A stretch of DNA of 64,000 nt from Liriodendron chinense (taxonomy: Eukaryota; Streptophyta; Magnoliopsida; Magnoliales; Magnoliaceae). This document shows, piece after piece, positions 46,324 through 58,846 of the stretch. Where the stretch lies: positions 2,046,001 to 2,110,000 of the forward strand of contig ML058370.1 in the NCBI GenBank assembly GCA_003013855.2. Reading direction: 5' to 3'. How positions within the stretch are numbered: the first letter of the stretch is position 1; the number at the start of each line of letters is the position of its first letter. The notes beneath the pieces were generated by a model. It saw only the letters and a program-made list of their open reading frames with translations, had not been told where the DNA came from and did no database searches. The translations under genes and the position numbers were made by a program.

Positions 46324-47633
46324 GTTCTCTTTTGGCTGCAGGAGATTCTTCATGCTAAGAATCGGCATGGTCAACATAAAACCAATTTGCGCAATGTGAG
46401 TTGGGGTCAGATTTGGGTTGGAGCTTTCCAACCCTATTTGAAATCAAGTGCTAGCAAATTCAGATCGGGTTAGGTTAGGATTGGAACAATCATATGTATT
46501 GGTAGGGCTGTCAATGGGTACCCTGACCTGCAGGTACCCAATGGACCCAACCCAATTTCAGTGAGCCAGAGTCCAATCTGCTGGACCCTTTGGGTCTCAC
46601 CACTTGGAGCTATTAAAAATTTAAGTTAGGATTGGTACAAGTTGCATCCTGTTAGTTCCAATAGTAAAATTATATATATTTATTATATAATGTGATAATT
46701 CTAGCAATAAAATTAGGTTTCTTAAGCCATGCATTTTTAGAGACCCTGAATTCGCTCTCGTTGGGATTCAGGTCTGGTTGTGGGTTGGGCCCTCTTGGAG
46801 TTGGGTCAGACTTGGGAAGCCCTCAGCCGCCCATAGATTGGGCGGGTCCCACCATCGCTTTGGCGTGCGGGTCATTTAAGGCGGGCATTCAATTGAAAGC
46901 TTCAAAGTCAACTAAAATATAAAATGGAAAAGAAATAAATTATAAAATAGAAAACCAAACACCACACGATTCTCATAATCAAATACTTGGACAGCTCTCT
47001 TTTTATCATCTATCCACAACGGTTTCTAAAATAAAATATAAAATGATAAAAAACGACCAAGACTTCCATATTGTAACTGCCCATGATACTCTGGCAGCGT
47101 GCGATAGTTGATACTCAGGAACTCAAAATTGTGCAGATAATGTATCCCCGTGAAGATAGCCCATCTTAAAAATAGTCGGATTCATTGAACAATCCTAACT
47201 CATGATTGATAGGCCTTTGTTTTGTTGCATTCCGATCATTTGACTGCTTCTCATACAACAGTACGTTTTATGTTCACTAATCAGCCAGTTGGTATATTGA
47301 CACATTGTATTTGTCAGTTCTCGAGGCCATCGAATTTGGGTCGCTAGATTTGAGTGGTTTACTTCATGAGTATCAACCATGACACTCCGTCAGAGCATCA
47401 AAGCTTGTTCTCCTTTAAAACCGTAAAGCCGAAAGCGGCAGCACATTTCGGAAGTCACCGTCCGTGACATGGACATTCTAATTGCTTTCCGTGTTATGAG
47501 GAAATTCCCAAAAGATGCTGAGAATCGTACCTTCACAGCAGAGAAAATCATTTTGGTCGCCGGTTTTGATCCGAGACGTCATTCAGGTGGGTCCTACGAT
47601 TGCCATTCCATGGCTCCAAAATCACTTTGATAC
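46324..47633. other. Intergenic stretch, no gene seen
   Basis: A hAT-type left end (tagggctgtcaatgggta) starts at 46503, but no matching right end or duplication was found, so it is a fragment. The rest is featureless. Confidence 0.4.
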
Positions 47634-48003
47634 ATTATTTAAAGAGTAACTTTCAAATCCAACCGGTTGGATCACTGATTATGGTCCACCCAATGGATAA
47701 CTTTCAAACTGTTTAAGAGCATGTGACATCCAACCACTCTAATGGGTTAACCCATCCATGAAGCTTGCCCAGTTCAAACATCAGCCCAATCATTTTATTG
47801 GGCCAATCACAAAGGATAAAACAATTTCTAGCCGCTAATAAATAGAAATTTACAAGTATGGCCCATTTGAAAAGTGGATGTGACTCTGGCTAATAGATGG
47901 GTTAGGATTTTGAACATACATCATATAGGTTGGAAGTTATCTACTGGGTGGACCGTAATTTACGGTCCAACCGGTTGGACTCGAGAGCTGCTCTTATTTA
48001 AAT
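47634..48003. repeat. Foldback element (about 370 bp)
   Basis: Left arm from attatttaaagag (47634) and right arm to ctcttatttaaat (48003) pair imperfectly over about 115 bp, including the shared palindrome ccaaccggttgg on both arms (47659 and 47968) and ggtccaccca/tgggtggacc. Confidence 0.65.
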
Positions 48004-49589
48004 GGGCACCGATTGCAGAACCAATCTGGCTCATTCAGATCCATACTCCCTTGTTTGAAAATGGTGGTGAGTTGTTACTCATACTTGTCACATTCGGCAT
48101 GTGCACAGCTATCCAGACCATCCAAATTGTGGGTCTCATTAGATGGGACGTATTTCTAAAATCACACCTATCAAGCAATCATAACCGTCCAATTGCTTAT
48201 CTCATAAATTAGGAAGATCCTTGCTTTTCATAGGTGGCCCAATAAATAAAACGGTAAGGGATATCCTGCTGAGAAGTCAGATCCAACTCATCCGTCACTC
48301 TACTGCTCATCTATTCATCAATCTATGGTTATATAGTCGATGGATCTGTAGCATAAGACAGATTGAAGTTCAAGGGCTACTATGAACTTCACACTGGTCA
48401 GATGATTTGAATATTATAGAGCCAACCATTCTCTATGGCACTGATTGGATGATTAGGCTTCTCTAAAAACTCTGATTCCTTAGTAATCCATGATGCTCTC
48501 GACTAAGGTAGATGACTCAAGTGTTGGTTATAAGGCTTATCGTTTCTATAAATGGTTTTAATTGCTAGTAATTGGATGGTTATGATAGTCGAATTATTAT
48601 CATTTTTACATGGTAGCTTATGAAGTTTGTGTTGGACCCCATGGAAAGCTCGGATCCAGTGATTAGCCTGTTCAAGGCGCCTGGTGCAATTAAGTGCACT
48701 ATAGTTTGTTCATCCAGGAGAGCATTGGAGCAGTTTCTCTTTTAAACAATAACGATGTGTTGTCTTAGGGAATAACAATCCGTCGGCCCGTTTGGAAACT
48801 TTGATATAAAGATTTGTATTGGTTTAGATCTCGGCACAAGAAATTAGATGAGTATTGTGGAGAGGGGTATAAGATTTCTACTTGTTATTTAAATGAGAAT
48901 CCAAAATTAAAATATATGTTTTAACAGTCTTATAAAAAATAATATTGGATAATTATTGAATTTTCCCTTTCTTCTCTGTTTAAATTCAATGCATCCCCTT
49001 TAAAGTCAGTTTGAACGAGAAGAATATATATATAACGAAAATGTACTGTGCACTTGACCTCATGGGAAGTTTCCATCAGGTCGAGCTGTGTGGGCTCCAC
49101 CGTGATGTGCGATGGGCATCCACACCGTGCATTTGGTGGGTCCCCTATTGGTTATTGGACATCCCAAAATTCAACTGTAGTTAGAACTCAAGTGGGCCAT
49201 TGGAATTGAAACAGTGTAAAATCATCCCTACAACATCTAAAAGCACTCTTTGGGGCCCACCTGAGTTTTGGATATGGTTGAAGCTTGGTTTGTCCTCTTG
49301 TTTAAGTGGGACACGCACAATGGATGGGCTGGATTTCTAATCCACATCTCAGTCGATTGTATAAACATTCATAAATGCTTTAATTGGTGGATATCCACTC
49401 TTAATTGTTGCCTATGTTGTGGCTCATCTAAGTCATGTAGTGGCTTGAGTTTTTGGCCCATGGCCCAACACAGAATGGTGCATCTGACTGATGGTGCGAA
49501 TGCCCACAACACATCACAGTGGGGCTCATGCAGCTCGACATGAGGCCGAGTGTATAGGAATGCTCACCAACGGACCATTCTTAGGATAA
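48004..49589. other. Intergenic stretch, no gene seen
   Basis: Contains a copy of the dispersed gtgggctccac repeat (49085-49290) and a lone MITE-like end (ggcccgtttggaaac, 48785). Nothing coding. Confidence 0.4.
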
Positions 49590-49909
49590 CTCATGAGAAC
49601 TTTTTGAGAACTCATCACACATAATATGTCACCAAAATTTGAGCCATCCATATGATGCAATACCCTAAAAAACCCTCAGGACCCAACTGACAACCTGGTT
49701 CATAAATTTGGTGGGCCATGGAAAAAGGAAACAATTTCCCCCTTTGTTTTGACTCTCTCTCTCTCTCTCTCTCTCTCTTATGGTCCACCAGAGTTCTGGA
49801 TTAGGTTGAAATTTGGGCCCTGAGGATTTTTTTGGGTGCTGTATCACGTGGACAGCTCATATTTTGGGGACACATTATGTGTGATGAATCCTCAAAAAGT
49901 TCTCATGAG
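49590..49909. repeat. Foldback element (320 bp) with long arms
   Basis: The left arm starts ctcatgagaactttttgaga and the right arm ends in its near complement. Pairing continues through atcacacataat/attatgtgtgat and cctgagg, about 130 bp per arm with some mismatches. A short loop (about 49720-49780) holds a (CT)n run. Shaped like a precursor hairpin, but no target duplication was found. Confidence 0.75.
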
Positions 49910-49926
49910 ATGGTTGCAGGTGAGGA

Positions 49927-49928
<2 letters not shown>

Positions 49929-49997
<69 letters not shown>
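49929..49997 (+). repeat. Compound (CT)n-(AT)n microsatellite
   Basis: CT 49929-49957 then AT 49959-49997. Confidence 0.92.
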
Positions 49998-49998
<1 letters not shown>

Positions 49999-50485
49999 TT
50001 TGATGGCATTAACATTAGATTATTGTCTTAAATTTCCAGTCAATTTCTTACGCACCAAAAACGGATAACTATTCCGAATTATTAATGGATCTTCACTTGT
50101 TATCAAACCAAACCCCTAAATGGATCTATACTCGTAATAAATATTTGAAAATCATTATTAAATAATTATTATAGTTTTCTTTTCTTTTCCCAGCATCCAA
50201 AATGCCCTTAAAGGGTTTTTACGGTCAAGTTCCTCAGGGACTTTTGACTCTACGAAAACTGCCTCTAGTGGATGAAAGTACAAAATGCTCTTTGAGGTGA
50301 AGTAAATATCTGAAATCAAGATCCCTGGGGCCATGCAGTTTATATATGAAATCCAACCCATCTAACAGGTGTATCCCACTATGATGATCAGAGAAACCAA
50401 AATCAAGCAGATCCAACGACTACGTGCCTTATTTTCAGCTTTATAATCATCAGATGGGGTTTGGATTGGTTAGATTTAATAACAT

Positions 50486-50488
<3 letters not shown>

Positions 50489-50521
<33 letters not shown>
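50489..50521 (+). repeat. (AC)n microsatellite
   Basis: About 16 AC units. Confidence 0.92.
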
Positions 50522-51221
50522 ATGTAGGTGCAACATGCTCAGCTCTGCTACTTATAGGAAAAATAGGTGAAGCGTATTTTGGTCATTTTCCCTCCGATAA
50601 GCATGGTTCTGTGATTTGATTTACCAAAGGAATTTTTCTGTTTTTCATCTTACTTCACATGGGTTGAATATTTTCCATTTTTACCATCTTTTTAACCTTA
50701 ATTCAACCAGGAAAAGGCAAATATTCCACGATCGAAATGATCTAGTGGGCTTAGTGCATGGAAACCTTTCCATGCACCTAGATGCATTTGGAATCGTTGG
50801 CATCTGGACGGTCATTAAATTCAATTTGCTCTTTATCTCTACTGTGCAAAAACTACTGCAATCTGATGGTCCTCAACATCCGTCTTTGACCTATCTCTGA
50901 TGAATGATCTTGCCCATCCATTTTCATGTGCTCGCTGACTTTACGGTTTTGATCATCCAATCAATATGATTTTTTTTTAAGGAAGCTTTCTCTTGGTGAA
51001 GAGTGGAGTGGATCTAATGGACAGCCCAGATACATGATCTGTATCCCCAACACATCCAAACGCAAATACGTGCATGGAATGGTTTCCGTATGCTTAGCCC
51101 ACTGGATCATTCCTCTCTATAATTAGCAAATTGAAAGATTGGGGATTGGTGTCAACTGTTTGGACCACCAAGCTATGGGCCCCACTTGAAGAAACCGAAA
51201 TTCCAAAGTGCTTGCTACCTC

Positions 51222-51229
51222 TATATAAA
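51222..51229 (+). promoter_or_regulatory. TATA box of GDSL gene 2
   Basis: tatataaa within acctctatataaagac, 42 bp before the ATG at 51271. Predicts a very short 5' UTR of about 15-20 nt. Confidence 0.65.
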
Positions 51230-51270
51230 GACCTATCCTTCAACCCAAACTATATTCATATCTTCTGAGC

Positions 51271-51514
51271 ATGAAGCAAGGGATTTTTATCCTCTTCCTC
51301 TTCTTAAGTCTCCTCCTTAATTCATTTTCAGCAAAATCTGTGGAAGAGACACTTGCGCCGGCTCTTTATGTATTCGGGGACTCTCTAATTGATAGTGGCA
51401 ACAACAACGGTCTTCAGACGCAAGCTAAAGCTAATTACAGTCCGTACGGTATAGATTTCATCGGCGGAGTCACAGGAAGATTCACCAATGGCAATACATT
51501 TGCAGACTATATCG
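51271..51514 (+). CDS. GDSL gene 2 exon 1
   Basis: MKQGIFILFLFLSLLLNSFS signal peptide, FGDSLIDSGNNNG block I, GRFTNGNTFADYI; donor ggtaacc. 244 nt, ends in phase 1. Confidence 0.9.
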
Positions 51515-52253
51515 GTAACCAAAATAAAGAAAATCTTTTACATTACTGCAAAGGGAATGTTTGTAGGATAATGTTTGCAGCTTTGAGTTCGTACTAGTGG
51601 GGCTAGTGATTCAGTGGTTCATAGACCGAAAATATTCTCCCCTACGAAAAAAATCCTGATCCTTCGAAAGACAGCCCAATGATCAGAAGAACAAGGAAAA
51701 ACACCACAATGGTTCATATTCAAACAAAAAGATGGCAAAATATTCTATAGCTAGGATGCCAATCATCTTATTGATTTGGATCACTGAACCATGGGCCACT
51801 ATTGTACAAGCTGAAATTAATCAATCATACTACACAAACTTTTTGCCTTTAATATCCAATTTCTTGCATGAATGCATTGCTATAAATTTACCTGACGGTA
51901 TGATAGAAACGGTGCATCACAAAAACATCTGGTGATGCAATAAATACAAATACAACGGATCATGTATCAAAAAATGGTTGATAATTGTAGAAGGTATTGT
52001 ATAGTAAGGGGTGTGTGGAGATGCAATACATGCAAACAATATTTTGAACGTAGGCCACAAGGCCGTGATCGTCATTTGTTTCCAGATCTTTACAATCTCT
52101 ATGTGTACAACAACGCCAGAAATGGAGGACAATTTTATCCATTAGACCTTCAAGTATTTAAAAGATATGAAAAGGCATTATTTTTAAATTAAAGATGCAT
52201 GTATTTTAGTAAATTGGAGGATGAGATGGGATATTTTTGTAGGGTATGCCTAA

Positions 52254-52256
<3 letters not shown>

Positions 52257-52301
<45 letters not shown>
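52257..52301 (+). repeat. (CT)n microsatellite
   Basis: About 22 CT units in intron 1 of GDSL gene 2. Confidence 0.92.
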
Positions 52302-52303
<2 letters not shown>

Positions 52304-52343
52304 ATGTTCACCCTCTTCCTCTATGCCTCTTCATGTTCACCCC

Positions 52344-52344
<1 letters not shown>

Positions 52345-52381
<37 letters not shown>
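52345..52381 (+). repeat. C homopolymer (37)
   Basis: An uninterrupted C run; equals a G run on the other strand, abutting the LTR-like piece. Confidence 0.85.
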
Positions 52382-52384
52382 TGA

Positions 52385-52800
52385 AGGTTGTCGCAGCGGA
52401 AGGTGGGCCTTCAGGATCCAATGGCCTAGGACCAATCACAGAACTCAAATTAACGGTGTAAACGCCTTGGTCCGTCAATCTGCTACTAGAGTAGATAGAA
52501 ACTATTTACCCCTCTTGATCCTAGGGTTAGGATGGTAGCCAAAATAAGATCGAGGGCTCTGATCGCCTTCGATGATAGAGATGTACACACGAAAATCACT
52601 AGATATTTTTTAAGTTGGTAGTACTGGTTAGTTGCATTTTCTTCTTTCTTCAAAATAGGAGAAAAAATCTCTTTAGTTTAGAAAAGTAAAGAGATATTAT
52701 CTCTTATATATCCCAAAACAAATTTTATCCTAATTCAAATTAGGATGTCTCTATCCCATTTGAATTAGGATAACCCACCCACAAGTGATTGCTCATAAGT
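52385..52800 (-). mobile_element. Possible solo LTR or LTR fragment in intron 1 of GDSL gene 2
   Basis: Read on the minus strand it has repeated taattcaaat/atttgaatta words, a TATA-like gatatataagag, then an A/G-rich leader and a terminal ttccgctgcgacaacc phrase often seen at LTR 3' ends. The ends and any duplication could not be fixed. Confidence 0.35.
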
Positions 52801-53870
52801 GAGCCCCACATGGTCCACGTCCAACATCCTTCCCTTCCTCTCTATGCATGTGCCTTGTACGTTGCATACTCCCTAGTGATCGATAAGAGCTCCTATAATG
52901 CGGTTTCTCTTTTTGTATCAATATTTTAAGTATGTGAGCTGATTTCCATATACGGTCCAAACCGTTTGGATCGCCGTTCCAACTGGGTCAACCCAAAAAA
53001 AAAAAAGAAAAAGAAAAAGAAAAAGAAAAAAGATAAGAATTAAGGATAACGATCCAAACCGTTGAGGTCGAATGGTTTGATGGTTGAACCGGAAAATTCA
53101 TATAACCCTAGTGGTCCAAAATTCAGAAGCAGCTCTTATAGAGATCCAGCTGCCTCGGTAGGCCACCAGTTCTGGTCCAAACTGGTTCGATCAGATGTAT
53201 CAGAGAGTAAAGAAAAAGACCCTTACAAAAGTCACGAAAAACATTTTATTCACAAAATGGACTACTTATTTTTTCTAGCTAAACAATGTTGTTGACACAT
53301 TTTTTTCCTTAGCTTATCAATGATTTAGATTGGTGTGAGCGCATGTCCCATGCCATATAATGCATGATATTCAAATTTTTTTACCTAACAGTAATAGTCG
53401 GAGCCGTTATGTGATATTGGCCTGCAACACCATCCTGAAAAAAAAAATGGAGCCGATGCAAGCCGATGACGGTCCGATATAGTGCCGATGCATTCTTCCC
53501 TTACATTTTTTAACTCTCTCTATGTCTCTCTTCTTCTTCTTCTTCTTCTTCTTTTTTTTTTTTTATTTATTTTTATAATCTTAGCAAGTCATAACAACCC
53601 GTATCCTAATGGCTGTAAAGCTGGCCATCACAGCCACTGTTACTGTTCTTGAATGACTTGGTCTAACGTGTATGAGTAATATAATTTCTCATGAGGGAAA
53701 AAATACGCACATTTAAATTGGAATTAATCTCATTCTAAATGTGACAGGGATTCCCGCCCATCATCAAAAGGATGGTCAGATATTTCGTGTCCAGTCACAA
53801 AAGTTTGGGCTCCTTTTGTGCTAGTTTGGGTCCTTTTCTTACTTATTTTGTCGTGATTTTTCCATTGCAG

Positions 53871-54001
53871 CTCTGTTGCTTGGGCTACCGTTTGCTCCAC
53901 CATACTTGGGCCTTTCAGAGGCTGAGAGATCAAAAATCATAACAGGTGTGAACTACGGATCTGGGTCCGCTGGCATTCTTCCAGAAACAGGAAGCAGATT
54001 G
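53871..54001 (+). CDS. GDSL gene 2 exon 2
   Basis: Acceptor tccattgcag, donor gtaaga, 131 nt. LLLGLPFAPPYLGLSEAERS and block II GVNYGSGSAGILPETG. The last 120 bp of the intron before it still resembles that of gene 1. Confidence 0.9.
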
Positions 54002-54854
54002 GTAAGAAGGGTAGCAGTAATTCCTTTATACGGTCCAAATGAGCTGGCCTAGCATGGCCCAGACTCAACCCAGTCTGCTTCGGGATGGGTTTTAGCTGAG
54101 CCTCGTGGCCTGTGGGTTAGACTGGCCCGGTCATGCCTGAGCCGGTCTAAGCCTAATTTTTTTTTTTTTTTTGGAAAGTCAATTAATTGCTTCAACCAGC
54201 ATGACATTTTTTCTTTTTTCTTTGGGGCCACCAAAAGGTGGGAGCACAGCACTATAATTTTATTGATTTGAAAAAGGCTCCGGACAGATACTCGGATAGG
54301 CACCAACAAAATCGTCATTGATCACGCCTATCATGTAGATCATCTGTACACATAAGAAATGAAAAAGAAGAAAGAAACCCAATAGCAGGGAATAACAAAA
54401 AACATGCTTCCAATAGATAACGTACAGACCGTCCCCACCCAAGCCACCAAGGCCAACTACTTTCACCTAATATTACCATAACATGCACTTCATTTGTGAC
54501 CATGTATGCCAATTTTTAGTCATGACCTATTAAATAGCTACTATTACTTAAATTTTCTTATTAATTTAATAATTAAATATTTAGTTGAATCGAGTGGAGT
54601 CTTTGAGTTGACCCAACAACTAATATAGGCTCCACTACTAACATTTCTGGACAACACCAACTACTGTAATACCAACCATACAAAAACCCACATGAGAATT
54701 TTTTAGGTGCCATTGCTGGTTATCTATATTAAGCTAAAAATTCGCACCTAGCAATGGGATGGCCCTACCTTACCCATCAAACAGAAGCTATATGAAGCCA
54801 ACAAAATCACGACCATCAGGAAATTCTTAATCAGCTAAACGAACTTATCTAATT

Positions 54855-55300
54855 AGAATTTACTTTCAGCTTTATTGGGAAGATCTGCCACTGAAAAATT
54901 GCTTAAGTTGAATATTCCATACTTAAATTTGCAACTAAATCAGCCAGTTTGTTTCCTTCTTCGAGAATATGGGAAGGTTTAGCTATTCTTTAAATTTCTA
55001 ACCACCAATGTCGAATATGCCACAAAATAATAGAACTTAACACTAGACCATCTATTGTGATTTCAGAATCACTTCTGACATTACATTCTTCAAACTTATG
55101 CAAGAAGAGTAATTTAGGTAGGTCATTGTTAATCACTCTTGCTTCCACGACAGCAGTAGAGTTCACCATAAAAGTGATGAAATGAAAAAATAAGATTCCT
55201 GATGTGATCTACAATAGCCGCTACCTCCGCTAGGCCCTTGATTACCATGCAAAGATCTACCATTGTTAAGTTAGAAGAATCAATGTACAAAGTCCTGCTC
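54855..55300 (-). pseudogene. LINE RNase H remnant in intron 2 of GDSL gene 2
   Basis: Minus-strand reading gives STAVVEARVINNDLPKLLF, then VRSDSEITIDGL (family ESDSE), HIRHWWLEI and HILEEGNKLADLVANL (family REANKVADYLAN), the order of an RVT_3-type RNase H from an L1 LINE. Stops interrupt it. Confidence 0.65.
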
Positions 55301-55392
55301 CAACTTTATCTAGATATAGTTGCAAATACTTATTTTTTTTAATTTTATTTATTAATGACTGTACTCGCAAAGATGTATTTTATGCACTATAA

Positions 55393-56202
55393 TGTTGGGT
55401 GTGTTTCACCAAACCTTAGGATCTCACCCCCAAAACCACTAGAATTATGGGTTATGATAAAGCAATAGACTAAATCAAATCAACAACCACACGACGCAAG
55501 AGATTTTTACCTGGAAAACCCTCAAAGAGGTAAAAACCACTAGACCTCGTCCAGATCAATAATTTATTATCAAGTAGAACTGTTACAACCTTAATCACAA
55601 GCACACACCGCTTGGATCAAACCTTCTTTACCCACATAGGGATGGATAACAATAAAAGGATTAGAAACTGACATATCTCACCCGAGCACGAGGACATTGA
55701 AGAACCGAGACGTCGTTACACCGTGAATCACCTTCGTGAGCAAAGCCTCCTTTACGAACAAGCTTCTTCTCCCTCTTTCTCTTCCTCTCTTTCTGTTTTT
55801 CTCTCTCTCTCTCACCTTAGACGTGTAGAATACCTTGTAGGATACCCAAATCTCGGATTAGAGCTCTATATATAGCCGTTTGCATATATTAGAGTCCCAT
55901 TAGGAAACTGCAATAGCAGTCCGCGCGCATCTTCGGTCAGCCGAAAGCCTTCAACCGGTCGGATGCACAAAAAAAAGTCCAAGGAGATTGCTGTGTTAAA
56001 CAATACACAGCCCGACTTGTCTGCCTACCGGTCGGCTAGGACCACCGGCCGGTTGGATGACCGGTCGGCCTTCACAAAAACTGTCTAGAGTTTTTAACAT
56101 TTTTGGGCACTTTGTCCGGCCAGTCGGCCAGGGGACATTGGCCGGTCGGACAGTAAACTGTTCACTCTCTCCTTTGCACATGTGAGGAGGAAAACTCCCA
56201 CA
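55393..56202 (-). repeat. 3' LTR of the intronic copia element (810 bp)
   Basis: Minus strand TGTGGGAGTTTT (56202) directly after the purine tract, to ACACCCAACA (55393). Contains a GC-rich ccggtcgg cluster (55930-56160). Confidence 0.75.
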
Positions 56203-56216
56203 AATCTCCCCCTTTC

Positions 56217-57695
56217 CGACTCAGAAGGAGTTCACTGTATTCAAGCCAGCCCGGCTTCTACAAGCCTCAAAATTGCCCTTGAGCAAAGCCTTGGTCATCA
56301 TGTCTGACCCATTATCGTCCGTGTGGACCTTCTCAAGCTGTAACACTTTTTGTTCCAAAGTATTCCTGATCTAGTGATACCGAATTTCTATGTGCTTCGA
56401 CTTGGAATGCTGACTTAGATTCTTACTCAAGTATATCATACTCTGGCTATCACAATAGACTACATGCTTCTCCTGCTTCAGGCTAAGTTCCTATAAGAAC
56501 ATCTTCATCCAAAGCATCTCCTTGCGTGCTTCTGTGATTGCAATGTACTCGGCCTATGTCCTTGACAATGCTACGACCTTCCGTAGCTTGCTCTGCCAAG
56601 AGACCGATCCCCCAACAAACGTGAACATGAACCCCAATATGGACTTCTTGGAGTTTATGTCACCTGTCATATTTACATTTGTGTAACTTTCTAACATAGG
56701 TTTTCCATCACCATAGCATAGGCTTAACCTGGATAAGTCTCTCAGATACTATAGTATCCACTTCACCACTGGCCAATGTTCTTTGCCAGGATTGACAAGA
56801 TACCGGTTGACTACACCAACCACATATGCTATGTCTGGGCGTGTACACACCATAGCATACATAAAACTTCCTCCTGCCGAGTTGTAGGGTATCTTTTACA
56901 TCTCTTTCACCTTTGCCTTCGTCTTGGGACACTCCTTGTCGCTCAATTTGAAGTGACGATCCAGTGGAGTAATGACCGGCTTCACTGCATTCATATTGAA
57001 CTGCTTTAGGACTTTCTCAATATACCTCTCATGTGACAACCAAAGCCTTCTGCTGCTTCTGTCACGTGTTATCTCCATTCCTAGGATCTGTTAAGCTGGG
57101 CGCAAGTCTTTCATAGCAAATGACTTGCCCAACTCCTGTTTCAGCCTGTTAATCTTCTTGATGTCTTTTTTCATGATAAGCATGTCATCAACATATAAAA
57201 GCCAAAACTAAAAAATCACCATCTGAAAACCTACGAGTGAACACACAATGGTCTGACTCCATTCTATCATACCCATATGTCAACATGAATGAGTTGAAAT
57301 TCTTATACCATTGCGTATGAGCTTTTTTCAGCCCATACAAGCTCTTCCTAAGCTTACACATCATATGCTCTTTGCTCTTGACTTCGAACCCCTCTGATTG
57401 GCGCATATAGATCTCTTCTTCTAGGTCACCATGGAGGAAAATAGTTTTAACATCTAAACTACTCTATCTCCAGATCCATGCTATCTGCCAACCCAATCAA
57501 CATCCGTATGCACGTCATCTTCATCACTGGTGAGAATATCTCATCGAAGTCTATACCTTTCCTTTGACCAAAATCTTTTCACCACGAGTCTGACATTGAA
57601 CCTTGGTTGTGAATTTTTCTACTCAATCTTCTTTCTGAACACCCACTTGTTGTTCAGAGCTTTCTTGCCCTTACATAATTTTACCATGTCATAGA
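56217..57695 (-). pseudogene. Copia reverse transcriptase and RNase H, decayed
   Basis: MVKLCKGKKALNNKWVF, RQSEGFEVKSKEHMMCKLRK, SLYGLKKAHTQWYKNFNSF, then YVDDMLIM (57212-57189 region, after a frame change), HERYIEKVLKQFNM, CTRPDIAYVVGVVNRY, GGSVSWQSKL, AEYIAITEA and KSKHIEIRYH. Stops and frame changes occur in several places. A family different from the copia copy at 3-1838 by sequence. Confidence 0.85.
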
Positions 57696-58111
57696 TGTAA
57701 TTCTATGTAAGGATTCTATCTTATCTTACATCGCTTTATTTAATCAAGTACTATTTTTATCTGGTTCACAATGATATATGGGGTTTTACATGGTAGGTAT
57801 GGATAGAACTTATACTACTATCTTTAGCTTTAATAATGATGTATGATACTTACATGGATAAATATAGGATTTTTGGGTATTTAATGGACTATTCAAAGAA
57901 AGAAATTAGACTAATATATAAGGAAATGGTATAAGGTGATGTCAGGGTCATCTGATTTTACACCAAGACACTTGCGAAATGGGGCAATCCACTAAATAAT
58001 TAACTTGGATCTTGCATGAATCTCCTTGCAATGTTAGAATACATGTGCACAGGTGCATCACAATGTTTCTTACTATTTTTCTTACTATGTTAGATTTGTG
58101 GATTTGTGCAG

Positions 58112-58361
58112 GGAAAGAATGTTCCACTTGGGGATCAGATTGATTACTTTCAAAGGACTGTTCAAATAGACCTTCCACAGGCTTTCCAGGGGCCACAAGC
58201 CCGTTTTCAAGTACTTATCTAAGTCCATTTTCGTCGTCTCAATTGGAAGCAATGACTACATCAACAACTATCTACAACCTGATTACTATAACACTAGCAA
58301 ATATTTCTCCCCTCAAAGATTTGCTGGATTCTTGGTGCTTAATTTAGCTCAACATTTGGAG
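58112..58361 (+). pseudogene. GDSL gene 2 exon 3 (one base too long)
   Basis: Acceptor tttgtgcag, donor gtaaaa. GKNVPLGDQIDYFQRT reads well to GPQA, then the frame breaks between about 58201 and 58214. YLSKSIFVVSIGSNDY continues in the next frame. Stop TAA at 58220-58222 in the entry frame. Confidence 0.9.
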
Positions 58362-58846
58362 GTAAAACTAGCTGAAACTACAAATATCTTTTAAAATCTA
58401 AGAACTATGATCCAACATCCTTAGTTTCATCGGGACACATGGATAATCCAATCAATTGATATAAAATGTCCATTAGCAATAAAGCATCTTTAATGGAACA
58501 TGGAACCAAAAATCACATGGATTGGATGATTACAACCATTTGTTTTATAGCTTGTAAAATGGATGATCAATTTAGAAGATTGCTTCATCAACTACTGAAT
58601 CCATTCATTTGTGAGCCCATCAGGTTGCTAGAGATCCTGAAGAATTGATTTGATCAGACAATCTTAGGTTCTCATTCACGGCTTAGAGAATCGATGGTTG
58701 TAAGGCCAAAGTTTGGGCGGTTAGGATCATTTGTCAATATGAATTTTATATCGCAAATTCCTATCCCATGAATTATGTGCTGGACAATAGTTACCGAAAC
58801 TCCTAGAACTTCGTTAAAAAAAAAAAAAAATCATACAATTAATTTA

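Larger units (their letters stand above)
55393..57695 (-). mobile_element. 5'-truncated Ty1/copia element in intron 2 of GDSL gene 2
   Basis: Minus strand: reverse transcriptase to RNase H (57695-56217), purine tract aaagggggagatt (56216-56203), 3' LTR (56202-55393). Gag, protease, integrase and 5' LTR are absent. Its orientation is opposite to the GDSL gene that hosts it. Confidence 0.85.

Noticed and set aside
46503..46920. Complete hAT element
   Set aside because: Left end is good but no right end within reach; kept only as a fragment.
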